In this document: positions 34,689 to 44,370 of the stretch, piece by piece
Layout of the letters: each line of letters starts with the position of its first letter
Position numbering within the stretch: the stretch's first letter is position 1
Assembly (NCBI GenBank): GCA_902787575.1
Contig: CADAGX010000002.1
Span: 1-64,000 of the forward strand
Direction: 5' to 3'
Length of the DNA: 64,000 nucleotides
DNA from: an uncultured Bacteroidales bacterium
GTDB taxonomy: Bacteria; Bacteroidota; Bacteroidia; Bacteroidales; Bacteroidaceae
Notes under the pieces: model-generated
Told to the model about the DNA's origin: nothing
Seen by the model: the letters and a program-made list of their open reading frames with translations, nothing else
Databases searched by the model: none
Position numbers and translations under genes: made by a program

Positions 34689-35054
34689 TTAAAAATTAAT
34701 ATTTGTCCATACAGGATTTCCTGCGGGTGTCATAAAACTTTCATCCTCGCTTTCATATGGATCAAGCCCTTTTTCTTTAAATTCATTAAGAATCTCTTTC
34801 CATGAATTGAGGTTATCTTTATATTTTTCATATAGATAATTCTTGAGCATATCGTAATTTGTAAAGCCATATGCTTCTAAAACATTTTTCAGTTCTACAG
34901 CGGCATATCCATGCAGCCCCTTGCCATCATGATAATAAATATCGTAATTAACGATTAGTTCCTCTACATTCTCGTAATTATTCTCACAGTAAATATTTAC
35001 TGTTTTCTTACCATTGGCAAATAGCTTCTCGAAAATAATACAACTATCTTTCAT
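34689..35054 (-). CDS. AT-rich hypothetical protein, 121 residues
   Basis: No family was recognised. The protein is acidic, rich in Asn, Tyr and Glu (NIYCENNYENVEELIVNYD), soluble, with no signal peptide or membrane segment. Its DNA is much more AT-rich than lgt and ychF on either side, which points to recent acquisition. Size and composition resemble orphan immunity proteins of toxin systems, but no toxin gene is next to it, so that is only a guess. It sits between ychF and lgt on the same strand. Confidence 0.6.
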   Translation of the reverse strand: MKDSCIIFEKLFANGKKTVNIYCENNYENVEELIVNYDIYYHDGKGLHGYAAVELKNVLEAYGFTNYDMLKNYLYEKYKDNLNSWKEILNEFKEKGLDPYESEDESFMTPAGNPVWTNINF

Positions 35055-35106
35055 AATGTGGCTCTGTCACTAATTCCTTAATCTCTATTCCCTAATCTTG
35101 ACTCTG

Positions 35107-36210
35107 TCAAACATTAAATCTGAAATGCATGATGTCGCCGTCCTGCACTTCGTAGTCCTTACCTTCGACGCCCATCTTTCCGGCTTCGCGTACTGCAGCT
35201 TCGGAGCCGTAATGTATGTAGTCGTCGTACTTTATTACCTCGGCGCGAATGAATCCTTTCTCGAAGTCTGTGTGGATAACTCCTGCACATTGAGGAGCCT
35301 TCCAGCCGCGACGGAACGTCCACGCTTTCACCTCCATCTCGCCGGCAGTGATGAATGTCTGAAGGTTCAACAGGTGATAGATGGCCTTGATGAGGCGGTT
35401 GCAGCCGCTCTCGGTGAGACCCATGTCTTCGAGGAACATTTGCTTCTCTTCGTACGTCTCCAGTTCGGCAATGTCAGCCTCTGTCTGTGCGCTGATGATA
35501 AGCATTTCGGCCTGCTCACCCTTGATGGCCTCGGCCACGGCTTGCGTAAATTTATTGCCCGAGGCAGCCGACGTGTCGTCTACGTTGCAAACATAGAGCA
35601 CGGGCTTTGTGGTGAGCAGGAAGAGGCTCTTGGCTGCAGCCAACTCGTCTTCCGTCTCGAAAGTTACGGTTCGCGCGCTCATTCCCTGCTGCAGTACCTC
35701 CTGATAGCGCAGCAGCACGTCGAGTTCCACCTTTGCCATCTTGTCGCCGCCCACACGCGCTTGCTTTTCCACCTTCTTGATGCGGTTTTCCACCGTCTCC
35801 AAGTCCTTGATTTGCAACTCGGCATCGATGATTTCCTTGTCGCGCACAGGGTCCACCGAACCGTCCACATGCACAATGTTCGGGTCTTCGAAGCAGCGCA
35901 GCACGTGGATGATGGCGTCGCACTCACGGATGTTAGCCAAGAACTGGTTGCCGAGTCCCTCGCCTTTGCTGGCACCCTTCACCAGACCTGCTATGTCCAC
36001 AATGTCGCAGACTGCGGGCACGATGCGTCCGGGGTGTACCAGTTCGGCCAACTTGGTGAGCCGCTCGTCCGGCACAGACACTTGTCCCAGTTGGGCGTCG
36101 ATGGTACAGAACGGAAAGTTGGCAGCCTGCGCCTTGGCGCTGGAGAGACAATTAAAAAGGGTAGACTTACCCACGTTGGGGAGTCCCACTATTCCTGCTT
36201 TGAGAGCCAT
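35107..36210 (-). CDS. ychF: Ribosome-associated GTPase/ATPase YchF (OLA1 family)
   Basis: This 367-residue protein has the P-loop GLPNVGKSTLFN, the DIVDIAGLVKGASKGEGLGN G3 region and a C-terminal TGS domain (WTFRRGWKAPQCAGVIHTDFEKGF ... GDIMHFRFNV). The central coiled coil around 125-185 is also typical. YchF hydrolyses ATP and binds ribosomes. The C-terminal residues and length are normal. It is probably transcribed from a promoter whose boxes reach into the 3' end of the upstream capA-like gene. Confidence 0.96.
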   Translation of the reverse strand: MALKAGIVGLPNVGKSTLFNCLSSAKAQAANFPFCTIDAQLGQVSVPDERLTKLAELVHPGRIVPAVCDIVDIAGLVKGASKGEGLGNQFLANIRECDAIIHVLRCFEDPNIVHVDGSVDPVRDKEIIDAELQIKDLETVENRIKKVEKQARVGGDKMAKVELDVLLRYQEVLQQGMSARTVTFETEDELAAAKSLFLLTTKPVLYVCNVDDTSAASGNKFTQAVAEAIKGEQAEMLIISAQTEADIAELETYEEKQMFLEDMGLTESGCNRLIKAIYHLLNLQTFITAGEMEVKAWTFRRGWKAPQCAGVIHTDFEKGFIRAEVIKYDDYIHYGSEAAVREAGKMGVEGKDYEVQDGDIMHFRFNV

Positions 36211-36240
36211 ATCTTGATACGATTATTAGCGTTTGACGTG

Positions 36241-36272
36241 CAAAGGTAAGAAAAAATGTTGAGAAACCTCAA
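36241..36272 (-). promoter_or_regulatory. Promoter of ychF
   Basis: On the minus strand TACCTTTG (36248-36241) is a perfect -7 box, and TTG at 36272-36270, inside the end of the capA-like gene, is a -33 candidate with 21 bases between them. Confidence 0.55.
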
Positions 36273-37465
36273 GGATTGGCACGTAAAGTTGCAGCGCCAC
36301 GTCCGAGGCTGTCGGGCTGGCAGTCGGTGGCCGCAGTGCCAAAAATGTGTTCGCAGATGCGTCCTCTGTTGCGCTGTTGCAGGAGTTGACGCATGGAGCT
36401 GCGTATGGCATCGCGCCGCTGGCGTTCGACGTCCGTGAGCAAGCTGTCGGGCTCGTCGACGGGCAGGATGCGATACTGGTGGCGGTGTCCGTTGTCGTGC
36501 GGGCGGCTGACCCAGTAGAGCATGTAGTTGCAATCGGAAAGCGTCGTGAGGGAGTCGCGCTTGCTGAGCTCCATACGTACCATGTAGCCGCCATACGTGT
36601 TGGGATTCGACTGGTTGCTGATGACGTTGCCCAGCGACCAAGCCACAAGGTGACAGCTGTCGTCGCTCAGCTCCAAGGGTTGCGCCACGTGCGGATGGCC
36701 GCCGATTATGTGGTCCACGCCGTGCTCCGTCAGCCACTGAGCCATCTGTCGCTGCTCTTCGCTGGGCAACGTCTGATATTCCACGCCCCAGTGCGGAAGG
36801 GCTATGATGGCATCGGGCCTCATCTGGCGGGCTGCTTCCAAGTCGCGAGCTATCTCGGTGGTGTCCATCATGTTCACCATGTTGGGTTTCTGCACGGGAA
36901 TGCCGTTGGTGCCGTACGTGAAGTTGAGCAACACCACGCGCAATCCGTTCCGCTCGAGCAGGAAGGGATAGTTCTGACGGCGTTCGATGCTGTCGCGGTA
37001 CGTGCCCAGATGCGGGATGCGGAGCGAGTCCATCATCTGTATCGTGCGCTCCAGTCCTTGTTGTCGCGTATCGACGCAGTGGTTGTTGGCCGTGAGCAGC
37101 ACGTCGAAGCCTGCACGCTGGATATCTCGCAGGTAATCGTCGGGTGCACTGAAGCGCGGATATCCGCTGTATGGCGGCCCGGCCAACGTCACCTCGAGGT
37201 TGGCAATCGCCACATCGGCCCACTCTATCTCGGGTCTCACGCGCGAGAAGCACTCCTCGTAGCTGTACGTCCCGTCGGGCCTTCGGGCGGCAGTGATCTG
37301 CGGCATGTGCTGCATGAGGTCGCCGGCAAAGAGCAGGCGCAGGCGATGCACCTCGGGCAGCGAGTCCTGAGCCGCAGTGTCGGCAGGTGGCTGCTGAGCG
37401 CAACAGCACAGGTTGGCCGCAAGTATCAGCTTACACAGTAGCCAAAGATGTATCCCTCGCTTCAT
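36269..37465 (-). CDS. CapA-family (PGA_cap) metallophosphatase-like protein, exported
   Basis: The ATG at 37465 begins MKRGIHLWLLCKLILAANL, a signal sequence followed by three cysteines (CCC); the long upstream extension of the frame overlaps polA and was rejected. The 398-residue product has the calcineurin-like motifs of the CapA family: LFAGDLMQH, ANLEVTLAG, LTANNHCVD, LPHWGVEYQ, GGHPHVAQPLE and WSLGNVISNQ. Family members are linked to poly-gamma-glutamate or capsule handling, but most Bacteroidetes copies are uncharacterised. It lies 44 bases downstream of polA on the same strand. Confidence 0.85.
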   Translation of the reverse strand: MKRGIHLWLLCKLILAANLCCCAQQPPADTAAQDSLPEVHRLRLLFAGDLMQHMPQITAARRPDGTYSYEECFSRVRPEIEWADVAIANLEVTLAGPPYSGYPRFSAPDDYLRDIQRAGFDVLLTANNHCVDTRQQGLERTIQMMDSLRIPHLGTYRDSIERRQNYPFLLERNGLRVVLLNFTYGTNGIPVQKPNMVNMMDTTEIARDLEAARQMRPDAIIALPHWGVEYQTLPSEEQRQMAQWLTEHGVDHIIGGHPHVAQPLELSDDSCHLVAWSLGNVISNQSNPNTYGGYMVRMELSKRDSLTTLSDCNYMLYWVSRPHDNGHRHQYRILPVDEPDSLLTDVERQRRDAIRSSMRQLLQQRNRGRICEHIFGTAATDCQPDSLGRGAATLRANP

Positions 37466-37509
37466 ACGCTTCGTTCTTTGTTTCCTTTCATTCCCTGTCT
37501 GCTGTGGCA

Positions 37510-40332
37510 TCAATGCGCCTCGAGCCAGTTGCTGCCCCATCCGCAGTCGGCAATCAGCGGCACACGCAGCGAGCAGGCCGATTGCATCTCCTCGAGCACC
37601 AGAGCCTCGAGGCGCGATTTCTCCTCGGGAAGCACGCTGAAGTTGAGTTCGTCGTGTACCTGCAGTATCATCCTCGAGCGGAGCCCTTCTTCCCGCAGGC
37701 GACGATAGACGCGAATCATGGCAATCTTTATGATGTCGGCCGCGCTGCCCTGGATGGGAGCGTTGATGGCGTTGCGTTCGGCATATCCGCGCACCACTGC
37801 GTTGTGGCTGTTGATGTCTGGCAAGTAGCATCGGCGGCCAAAGATGGTCTCGGTGTATCCCTTGTCGCGTGCCATGGCGATGCTGCGGTCCATGTATTCC
37901 TTCACGGCGGGGTACGTCTGGAAATATCCGTCGATAAGCTGCTTCGCTTCCTGCCGCGAGACGCCCATTCGCTCGGCCAGACCAAAGGCGCTGATGCCGT
38001 AAATAATGCCAAAGTTGGCCGTCTTGGCCCGGCGGCGCTCCTCGGTGGTGACGTCGGCCAGCGCCTTCTTGAAAATCTTGGCGGCCGTGGCGGCGTGTAT
38101 GTCGTGTCCCTGCCGGAAGGCGTCTATGAGGTTTTCGTCCTCGCTCAGGTGAGCCATGATGCGCAACTCTATCTGGCTGTAGTCGGCACTGAAGAAAATC
38201 TCGCCTTCGTCGGGTATGAATGCCTTGCGCACCTCCTTGCCCTGTGCGTCTCGCACGGGGATGTTCTGCAGGTTGGGGTTGCTGCTCGAGAGACGGCCCG
38301 TGGCAGCAATGGTCTGATTGAACGAAGTGTGGATGTGACCTGTCTGCGGATTGATGAGCTGCGGCAGTGCGTCGATGTACGTGCCCAGCAATTTCTTCAG
38401 CCCGCGATGCTCCAGGATTTTCTCCACGATGGGATGGCGCTGACGAAGGCTCTCGAGTATTTCCTCGCTGGTGACATATTGTCCCGTCTTGGTCTTCTTG
38501 GCCTTTTCTACGATATGCAAGTGGTCGAACAGCACTTCGCCCACCTGTTTCGGCGAGGCGATGTTGAAGTTAAGTCCGGCCAGCTGGTGGATTTCGTCCT
38601 CGAGGCTTTGCATCTGTGCCGTGTAGAGCCGCGAGGTCTCGCGCAGGCCGTCGGTGTCGATGCGCACACCATTGCGCTCCATGTAGGCCAGCACCGGCAT
38701 CAGCGGCATTTCGATTTCGTGGAAGAGACGCTCCTGACCCTCGGCTGCCAGCTGTGGCTCGAAGAGTTTGTAGAGGCGCAGGGTGACGTCGGCATCCTCG
38801 CAAGCATAGTCGCAGACGGCCGCCGGCTCCAGTTCCGACATGTTCTTCTGCGTCTTGCCGCGGCCTATCAGTTCGTCAATGTGTATCGTCTGGTAATGCA
38901 GGTAAGCCTCGGCCAGGTAGTCCATGCCGTGGCGCATCTCGGGGTGCAGCAGGTAGTGCGCTATCATGGTGTCGAACATCGGACCGCTCAGGTGGATGCC
39001 GTAGTTTTGCAACACCTGCAAGTCGTACTTCAGGTTCTGTCCCACCTTCAGCGTGTCGCTGCGTTCGTACACACCGCGGAACTCCTCGACGACGGCCTGT
39101 GTGCGACACGGCACGTACCACGCCTCGCCTTCGCACACAGCAAAGCTCAGTCCCACCAGCTCGGCCTGCAGCGGGTCGGTGCCGGTGGTTTCGGTGTCGA
39201 GGCACACCACATCAGACTCCTCCAGCCGTCGCAACAGGGCGGCACGCGCCTCGGGCGTGTCGGCCAAAGTGTACTGATGAGGAACGTCGCGCAAGGTCTT
39301 CAAACCGCCACGCGTCGCATCGTCAATTGCGACGTGTGGCATCGCGTCACGCGACGTGTAGTTTTCGTCGTTGCCACGCGTCGCATTTTCGGTCGTCTCG
39401 GCAAAGCCGCTGAAAAGGTCGCCCTGCACGGCTTGCGCCGGCGCTTTGACGGGTGCCGACGGACGAGCTATTTCCTTCCGCCGCATCAGCGTCCGGAACT
39501 CCAACTCCTCAAACAGCGCAGCCAGCGCCTCTTCGTTGGGCTGCTGCCGCAGCAGGGAATCCATGTCCAAAGCGATGGGAACGTCGGTTTTGATGGTTGC
39601 CAGCCATTTGCTGAGGCGTATCTGCTCGGCGTTCTCCTCGACCTTTTGCTTCAGCGCACCCTTCAGTTTCTCGGTCTGGCCCAACAGATTCTCCACACTG
39701 CCGAACTCCTGTATCAGTTTGGCCGCCGTCTTCTCGCCCACCCCCGGGCAACCGGGAATATTATCCACGGCGTCGCCCATCAGGCCAAGCATGTCGATGA
39801 CTTGCAGCGGGTGCTGCAGACCCCATTTCTGCGTCACTTGCTCGGGGCCCATCACTTCGGCCTCGTTCTTTCCCACGGGAGGACGGAAAATCCGCACGCG
39901 GCTGGTCACCAACTGGCCGTAGTCCTTGTCGGGCGTCATCATGTACGTCTCTATGCCACGCTCGTCGGCTTGGTGAGCAAGCGTGCCGATGACGTCGTCG
40001 GCCTCGAAGCCCGCCACTTCGAGCACTGGTATGTTGTAGGCCTCCAGCACCTTTTTAATATACGGCACGGCAAAGCGGATACCCTCGGGCGTCTCCTCGC
40101 GCTGTGCCTTGTATGCCGGGAACGCTTCGTGCCGGAACGTCCCGCCTGCCGGGTCGAAAGCCACGCCAATATGCGTGGGAGACTGATTCTGCAGCACGTC
40201 CTCGAGCGTGTTTACAAAGCCCAACACGGCAGATGTGTTCTGTCCCTTGGAGTTAAACCGTGGGTTCTTTATGAAGGCGTAATAGGCCCTATATATCAGG
40301 GCATAGGCATCCAATAGAAATAACTTCTGCAT
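37510..40332 (-). CDS. polA: DNA polymerase I
   Basis: This 940-residue protein has all three domains: an N-terminal 5'-nuclease (LLDAYALIYRAYYAF ... GCPGVGEKTAAKLIQEF), a 3'-5' exonuclease that keeps its acidic motif (CLDTETTGTD), and the polymerase domain with motif A (FFSADYSQIELRIMAHLSED), motif B (RRAKTANFGIIYGISAFG) and motif C (LQVHDELNFS). Residues about 314-345, in the linker between the 5'-nuclease and exonuclease domains, are encoded by a 22-bp-periodic repeat array and read ENATRGNDENYTSRDAMPHV and onward. The insert stays in frame and does not touch a catalytic region. The start MQKLFLLDAYALIYRAYY is canonical. Confidence 0.97.
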   Translation of the reverse strand: MQKLFLLDAYALIYRAYYAFIKNPRFNSKGQNTSAVLGFVNTLEDVLQNQSPTHIGVAFDPAGGTFRHEAFPAYKAQREETPEGIRFAVPYIKKVLEAYNIPVLEVAGFEADDVIGTLAHQADERGIETYMMTPDKDYGQLVTSRVRIFRPPVGKNEAEVMGPEQVTQKWGLQHPLQVIDMLGLMGDAVDNIPGCPGVGEKTAAKLIQEFGSVENLLGQTEKLKGALKQKVEENAEQIRLSKWLATIKTDVPIALDMDSLLRQQPNEEALAALFEELEFRTLMRRKEIARPSAPVKAPAQAVQGDLFSGFAETTENATRGNDENYTSRDAMPHVAIDDATRGGLKTLRDVPHQYTLADTPEARAALLRRLEESDVVCLDTETTGTDPLQAELVGLSFAVCEGEAWYVPCRTQAVVEEFRGVYERSDTLKVGQNLKYDLQVLQNYGIHLSGPMFDTMIAHYLLHPEMRHGMDYLAEAYLHYQTIHIDELIGRGKTQKNMSELEPAAVCDYACEDADVTLRLYKLFEPQLAAEGQERLFHEIEMPLMPVLAYMERNGVRIDTDGLRETSRLYTAQMQSLEDEIHQLAGLNFNIASPKQVGEVLFDHLHIVEKAKKTKTGQYVTSEEILESLRQRHPIVEKILEHRGLKKLLGTYIDALPQLINPQTGHIHTSFNQTIAATGRLSSSNPNLQNIPVRDAQGKEVRKAFIPDEGEIFFSADYSQIELRIMAHLSEDENLIDAFRQGHDIHAATAAKIFKKALADVTTEERRRAKTANFGIIYGISAFGLAERMGVSRQEAKQLIDGYFQTYPAVKEYMDRSIAMARDKGYTETIFGRRCYLPDINSHNAVVRGYAERNAINAPIQGSAADIIKIAMIRVYRRLREEGLRSRMILQVHDELNFSVLPEEKSRLEALVLEEMQSACSLRVPLIADCGWGSNWLEAH
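39307..39384. repeat. 22-bp-periodic palindrome array inside polA (4 cores)
   Basis: Cores start at 39307 (GCCACGCGTCGC), 39329 (GCGACGTGTGGC), 39351 (GCGACGTGTAGT) and 39373 (GCCACGCGTCGC), exactly 22 bases apart. On the polA coding strand the segment GAAAACTACACGTCGCGTGA is identical to part of the intergenic array at 51259. It is translated as part of the interdomain linker. Confidence 0.85.
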
Positions 40333-40392
40333 AATTTCTTCGTTTTGCCCGTAAAATTAAGAAAAAAAACTGAAACGTTCGTCTTTTTTCCG

Positions 40393-40486
40393 TAACTTTG
40401 ACGTTCGTCGAACTTACGCAGCACTCGGAACTGCAAGAGAAAAGCATATTTTCTCTTTGCACTTCGCTCGTTTTTCCGTAACTTTG
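40393..40486 (+). promoter_or_regulatory. Tandem promoter boxes with intervening hairpin, upstream of polyprenyl synthetase
   Basis: TTTTTCCGTAACTTTG occurs twice, giving perfect -7 boxes TAACTTTG at 40393-40400 and 40479-40486. Between them is a perfect 9-bp stem AAGAGAAAA/TTTTCTCTT (40435-40457). The second box leaves a leader of only about 15 bases before the start codon. The gap 40333-40506 to polA contains nothing else. Confidence 0.55.
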
Positions 40487-40506
40487 CACCCTGAAAGACG
40501 TTGAAC

Positions 40507-41481
40507 GTGGACAGACTACAGCAAATACAATCGCCCATTGCCGCAGAACTGGAGCAATACACCGCCCTGTTCAGCGAAACCATGCACACAGAAAATCCGC
40601 TCCTGCAGAAAGCGCTCTCGCACCTGCTGCAGAAAACCGGAAAACTCATGCGCCCGACGCTGACACTACTCTCGGCACGACTGACAGGACAGACGAACGA
40701 GCAGGTCTTCCACGTGGCGCTCGCACTGGAGCTGCTTCACACGGCCACGCTCATACACGACGATGTGGTGGACGAGAGCGACATGCGGCGCGGACAGGCT
40801 TCGATAAATTCGCTGCTGGGCAACAAAGTGGCCGTCCTGACAGGCGACTTCGTGCTCAGTTGCGCCTTGCAGCACGCCGCCCTCACACACAACACGCAGG
40901 TGGTAAGCGTGGTTTCCGAACTGGGACAGACGCTGGCCGACGGCGAGCTCTTTCAGCTACACAATACCACATCCGAAAAAATAGATGAGGCCTCGTACTA
41001 CGAAGTGATACGAAAGAAGACAGCCTCGCTCTTTGCAGCCTGTGCCCAACTGGGCGCCCTTATGTCTGGCGCCACGGCAGACGACGTAGAACGGATGCGT
41101 CAGTTCGGACAACTGGCTGGCATGTGCTTCCAGCTGCGCGACGACATGTTGGACCTCTCGTCGTCGGACGAGCTGGGAAAACCCACGGGCAACGACCTCA
41201 GGGAAGGCAAACTCACATTGCCCGTCATTCACGCACTGAAACAGACCGGCGACAGCCAGATGCTGGAACTCGCACTGAAGACACGCCGCGGCGAGGCTTC
41301 GGCCAAGGAGCAGGACACACTGGCCCGCTTTGCTATCGAACATGGCGGCGTGGAGTACGCCCAGTGGTCGATGAACGAACTGCGCATGATGGCCAACGGC
41401 CTCATCTTCGATACGGAAGAACCAGACGTCGCTACTGCACTGCGTAGCTACATCGATTTCATCGTAGACCGCAACCGCTGA
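40507..41481 (+). CDS. ispB: Polyprenyl (all-trans, E-type) diphosphate synthase
   Basis: The protein is about 324 residues. There is no ATG near the start; GTG at 40507 gives MDRLQQIQSPIAAELEQ, which fits family N-termini better than the TTG two codons earlier. The first aspartate-rich motif is LIHDDVVDESDMRRG and the second is LRDDMLDL, with GK...GNDLREGKLTLPVIHAL after it; KLMRPTLTLLSARL is the usual N-terminal binding segment. It makes the long isoprenoid chain used for menaquinone, the electron carrier of the sdhCAB complex encoded here. Exact chain length (octa- or similar) is not readable, so the symbol is by family. Confidence 0.88.
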   Translation: MDRLQQIQSPIAAELEQYTALFSETMHTENPLLQKALSHLLQKTGKLMRPTLTLLSARLTGQTNEQVFHVALALELLHTATLIHDDVVDESDMRRGQASINSLLGNKVAVLTGDFVLSCALQHAALTHNTQVVSVVSELGQTLADGELFQLHNTTSEKIDEASYYEVIRKKTASLFAACAQLGALMSGATADDVERMRQFGQLAGMCFQLRDDMLDLSSSDELGKPTGNDLREGKLTLPVIHALKQTGDSQMLELALKTRRGEASAKEQDTLARFAIEHGGVEYAQWSMNELRMMANGLIFDTEEPDVATALRSYIDFIVDRNR

Positions 41482-41548
41482 TTTTCCCACGGCCGACAAC
41501 CACAGATACGACACGCAGTTTCGCTCGAAACTACAGCAAGAAAATAAA

Positions 41549-41586
41549 AAAGTGCAGGTCGGAAATCAGATTCCGTCCTGCACTTT
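41549..41586. terminator. Bidirectional terminator between polyprenyl synthetase and rubrerythrin
   Basis: AAAGTGCAGG-T-CGGAA (41549-41564) pairs with TTCCG-T-CCTGCACTTT (41571-41586) around a six-base loop. The A-rich left and T-rich right flanks suit both strands. Confidence 0.9.
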
Positions 41587-41625
41587 CTATCCTGTCGCCT
41601 GCCGGCGTGGGATTTTTAGTCAGCC

Positions 41626-42165
41626 TTAATAATTCTCAGCCTTCAGCTGGAAGTAAGCTTGCGGATGGTTGCAAACGGGGCAAACGTCGGGTGCCTGCTT
41701 GCCCATGTGAATGTGACCGCAATTGCGGCACTGCCAGATGCAATCGCCGTCGCGCGAAAAGACCAGCTTGCCTGCCACGTTGGCCAGCAACTGGCGGTAT
41801 CTCTCCTCGTGAGCCTTCTCAATGACAGCAACGCCCTCGAACAATTCGGCTATCTCGTCGAATCCCTCTTCGCGCGCCTCGCGGGCCATGGTGGGGTACA
41901 TGTCGGTCCACTCGTCGTTCTCGCCGTTTGCTGCGTCAAGCAGGTTCTCTTCCGTCGTTCCAATGCCGTGAAAAAGTTTGAACCACATCTTAGCGTGTTC
42001 TTTCTCCTGTGCCGCTGTCTCCTCGAAGAGGGCAGCAATCTGCTCGAAGCCGTCCTTTTTTGCTTTCGAAGCGTAGTAGGTGTACTTGTTGCGTGCCTGC
42101 GATTCGCCGGCAAATGCAGCCATCAGGTTGGCTTCTGTCTTTGTTCCTTTCAGTGACTTGCTCAT
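41626..42165 (-). CDS. rbr: Rubrerythrin
   Basis: This 179-residue protein has an N-terminal ferritin-like four-helix domain with the di-iron ligands in [44 protein letters not shown] and [13 protein letters not shown], and a C-terminal rubredoxin domain with two Cys pairs ([12 protein letters not shown] and [11 protein letters not shown]). It reduces hydrogen peroxide in anaerobes. It lies 29 bases downstream of the S46 peptidase gene on the same strand, and a two-way terminator follows. Confidence 0.97.
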   Translation of the reverse strand: MSKSLKGTKTEANLMAAFAGESQARNKYTYYASKAKKDGFEQIAALFEETAAQEKEHAKMWFKLFHGIGTTEENLLDAANGENDEWTDMYPTMAREAREEGFDEIAELFEGVAVIEKAHEERYRQLLANVAGKLVFSRDGDCIWQCRNCGHIHMGKQAPDVCPVCNHPQAYFQLKAENY

Positions 42166-42194
42166 AGTTACTTCTTTTAGTGAATAAAATGTTA

Positions 42195-44354
42195 TTACCT
42201 TTGGTTTAAAATTTCCCGGATGAGTCGGTCTGACTTGCCCCAGTGCTCGATAAGGAAAAGCACGAAGCGAATGTCCACTCCGATGCAGCGTTGCAGACTG
42301 TTATCAAAGCTGATATCACCCGACATGGCCTCCCAATTTCCGTCAAACGCCAGTCCGATTAATTCGCCTCGGCCGTTGAACATGGGGCTGCCACTGTTGC
42401 CACCGGTGATATCGTTGTTCGAAATGAAGCAAAGGTGCATTTGGCCCGTACGTTTGTCGGCGTAGCGACCCCACTGACCGCGCTTCATAAGTTCTACTAT
42501 GTCAGCCTCCAACCGATAGTCCTCCACTTCGTTTTGCCGCTCCGCCTTCGCCAAAAGACTGGGTGCGGCCGTATAGAAATCGAAATGCGTGCCGCCGGCC
42601 GTGTAATCCTGAATGAAGCCGTACGAAAGGCGCATGGAGAAATTGGCATCGCTGTAGTGTGGCATCTCCTGATCCATCTCGAGCAAAGCCTGAGTCAGCA
42701 GGCGTTCGCCCTGCCCTATCACGTTGTTTTGCTCGCGCATGGAGCCGCCAATCTGCATTGACATGTCTGGAATCCCCTGTTCGTACAGCAGGGCCGGGTC
42801 GCTGTCGCGTAAGGTACTGTCGGCAAGAAGCGCGTCGAGACAGGATATGTCCTTACATATTGTGCGCTTAAACAGGTCGGCCGCGTAAGCCCTGCAGTCG
42901 CCGCCAAAAAGGCTGTCGATGGTTTGGTAGCATGCAGGCTGGTATTTCGCAGAAGTCACCTGCTCGCGATAATTTTGCAACAGGACGGCCATCGTCTCCT
43001 CATCTACACGCGGCTCATAATCTTTGAAGAACTTTTCGAGCGACTGCCTTGTAGCGGCAATCTGCGACGAGTCGGCATCCTGCGGCAGACGGTTCAGTTT
43101 CTGCGCCACACGCGCTACCTCTATGCCTCGCACGAATGTCTCGTTGAAGAATCCGCTGGCATGAACCGCTTCGCGACGCTCGGCATATGCCTTTTCGAGC
43201 TGCGGGAAAACATTTTCGAAGCGTCGTTTCAGGTCTTCGCGCCCTTCGTACCACGATTTTATCTGCTGCTCGGTCTGCTGCTTCTGGCCGATGACGCCGA
43301 GATTGGCTATCGCCTTGTTCATTCCGATGGAGTTCTTCCAGTAATTGCTGCTGCCGGCCCACTTGCTGGCATACTTCAAAGCGATGTTTCTGTCGGCTTG
43401 CATCCAACGTTTCCACACGTCCTGTTTCTTACCGCGAACTTGGATAACTGAAATATTGCGGTCCTCCACTCGCTCTCTGATGCCCCACGAACTGAGGTAT
43501 CGGCTGGTGCTTCCGGGATAACCGACCGTCATACAGAAGTCGCCGGCCTCGTAACCGTCCAGGCTCACCTTGGCGTATCTTTTTGGACGCAAGGGCACAT
43601 TTTCCTTGCTATAGGGCGCCGGTTCTCCGTCGCGGCTTGCATAAATGCGAAACACGCTGAAGTCGCACGTCTGCCGCGGCCACATCCAGTTGTCGGTATC
43701 GCCGCCAAACTTGCCGAGCGACTCCGTGGCGGTGAAAACCAAGCGCACATCCTCGTAAACTTTATAGAAGGAAATATAATATGCATTGCCGCCATAGTAA
43801 CTTTTGAGCTGACAATCCAAGTCGGGGTGCGCCAGTTGGTATTCTTTCTCCACTGCGTTGCAGATGCTGTCGAGCTTATCGCGGTCAATTTCACGCGCCG
43901 GAACTGTTGGGTTGGCACGATAAATGCTGTCCAGCGCCATCATGACGCGCGACGAACATTCCTCGGTTCGCAGCAAGAAACGCACGAAAAGTCCCGGCAC
44001 GGGCCGTTCTTCCTCGTAGGACTGCGCTACGAATCCATTTTTCAGAATGTCGTCTTCTGGTGTCGAGAGGCTTTGTATGGCACCATATCCGCAGTGGTGA
44101 TTGGTGAAAACAAGGCCGTTGGGACTCACTACGACGCCCGAACAGAAATCTCCGAAGTCCACCACTGCATCTTTCAGGCTTTCGCCGTTGGGATTGTACA
44201 GGTCGAGTGGTGAAAGTTTGCAGCCCAGACTCTGCATTGCCTCGGCCGTCTTGGGGTCAATCTTGTTGAGCATCCACATGCCTTCATCGGCCGCGGCTTT
44301 CGTAGCAAAGGCCAAAACGAAGGCCAGCCACAGGTACTTTACTTTGCAATTCAT
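42195..44354 (-). CDS. S46 family dipeptidyl-peptidase (DPP7/DPP11 type), exported
   Basis: This 719-residue protein has a signal peptide (ends near KAAA). The serine-protease residues are visible: the His in [12 protein letters not shown] (His86/87) and Ser654 in [23 protein letters not shown], with the [21 protein letters not shown] region providing the Asp. S46 enzymes are periplasmic or outer-membrane exopeptidases that release dipeptides and feed amino-acid catabolism in Bacteroidales. Whether it prefers hydrophobic (DPP7) or acidic (DPP11) P1 residues depends on one substrate-pocket residue I cannot place with certainty. Rubrerythrin follows closely. Confidence 0.92.
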   Translation of the reverse strand: MNCKVKYLWLAFVLAFATKAAADEGMWMLNKIDPKTAEAMQSLGCKLSPLDLYNPNGESLKDAVVDFGDFCSGVVVSPNGLVFTNHHCGYGAIQSLSTPEDDILKNGFVAQSYEEERPVPGLFVRFLLRTEECSSRVMMALDSIYRANPTVPAREIDRDKLDSICNAVEKEYQLAHPDLDCQLKSYYGGNAYYISFYKVYEDVRLVFTATESLGKFGGDTDNWMWPRQTCDFSVFRIYASRDGEPAPYSKENVPLRPKRYAKVSLDGYEAGDFCMTVGYPGSTSRYLSSWGIRERVEDRNISVIQVRGKKQDVWKRWMQADRNIALKYASKWAGSSNYWKNSIGMNKAIANLGVIGQKQQTEQQIKSWYEGREDLKRRFENVFPQLEKAYAERREAVHASGFFNETFVRGIEVARVAQKLNRLPQDADSSQIAATRQSLEKFFKDYEPRVDEETMAVLLQNYREQVTSAKYQPACYQTIDSLFGGDCRAYAADLFKRTICKDISCLDALLADSTLRDSDPALLYEQGIPDMSMQIGGSMREQNNVIGQGERLLTQALLEMDQEMPHYSDANFSMRLSYGFIQDYTAGGTHFDFYTAAPSLLAKAERQNEVEDYRLEADIVELMKRGQWGRYADKRTGQMHLCFISNNDITGGNSGSPMFNGRGELIGLAFDGNWEAMSGDISFDNSLQRCIGVDIRFVLFLIEHWGKSDRLIREILNQR

Positions 44355-44370
44355 GTCGTATCGTGTTTTC

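Noticed and set aside
35271-35280. DnaA box (TGTGGATAA)
   Set aside because: Single copy inside the ychF coding sequence, with no cluster of boxes around it; not an origin.
37387-40317. Open frame of 976 codons on the plus strand opposite polA
   Set aside because: It is the antisense of polA, which has all polymerase motifs; the product shows no family features.
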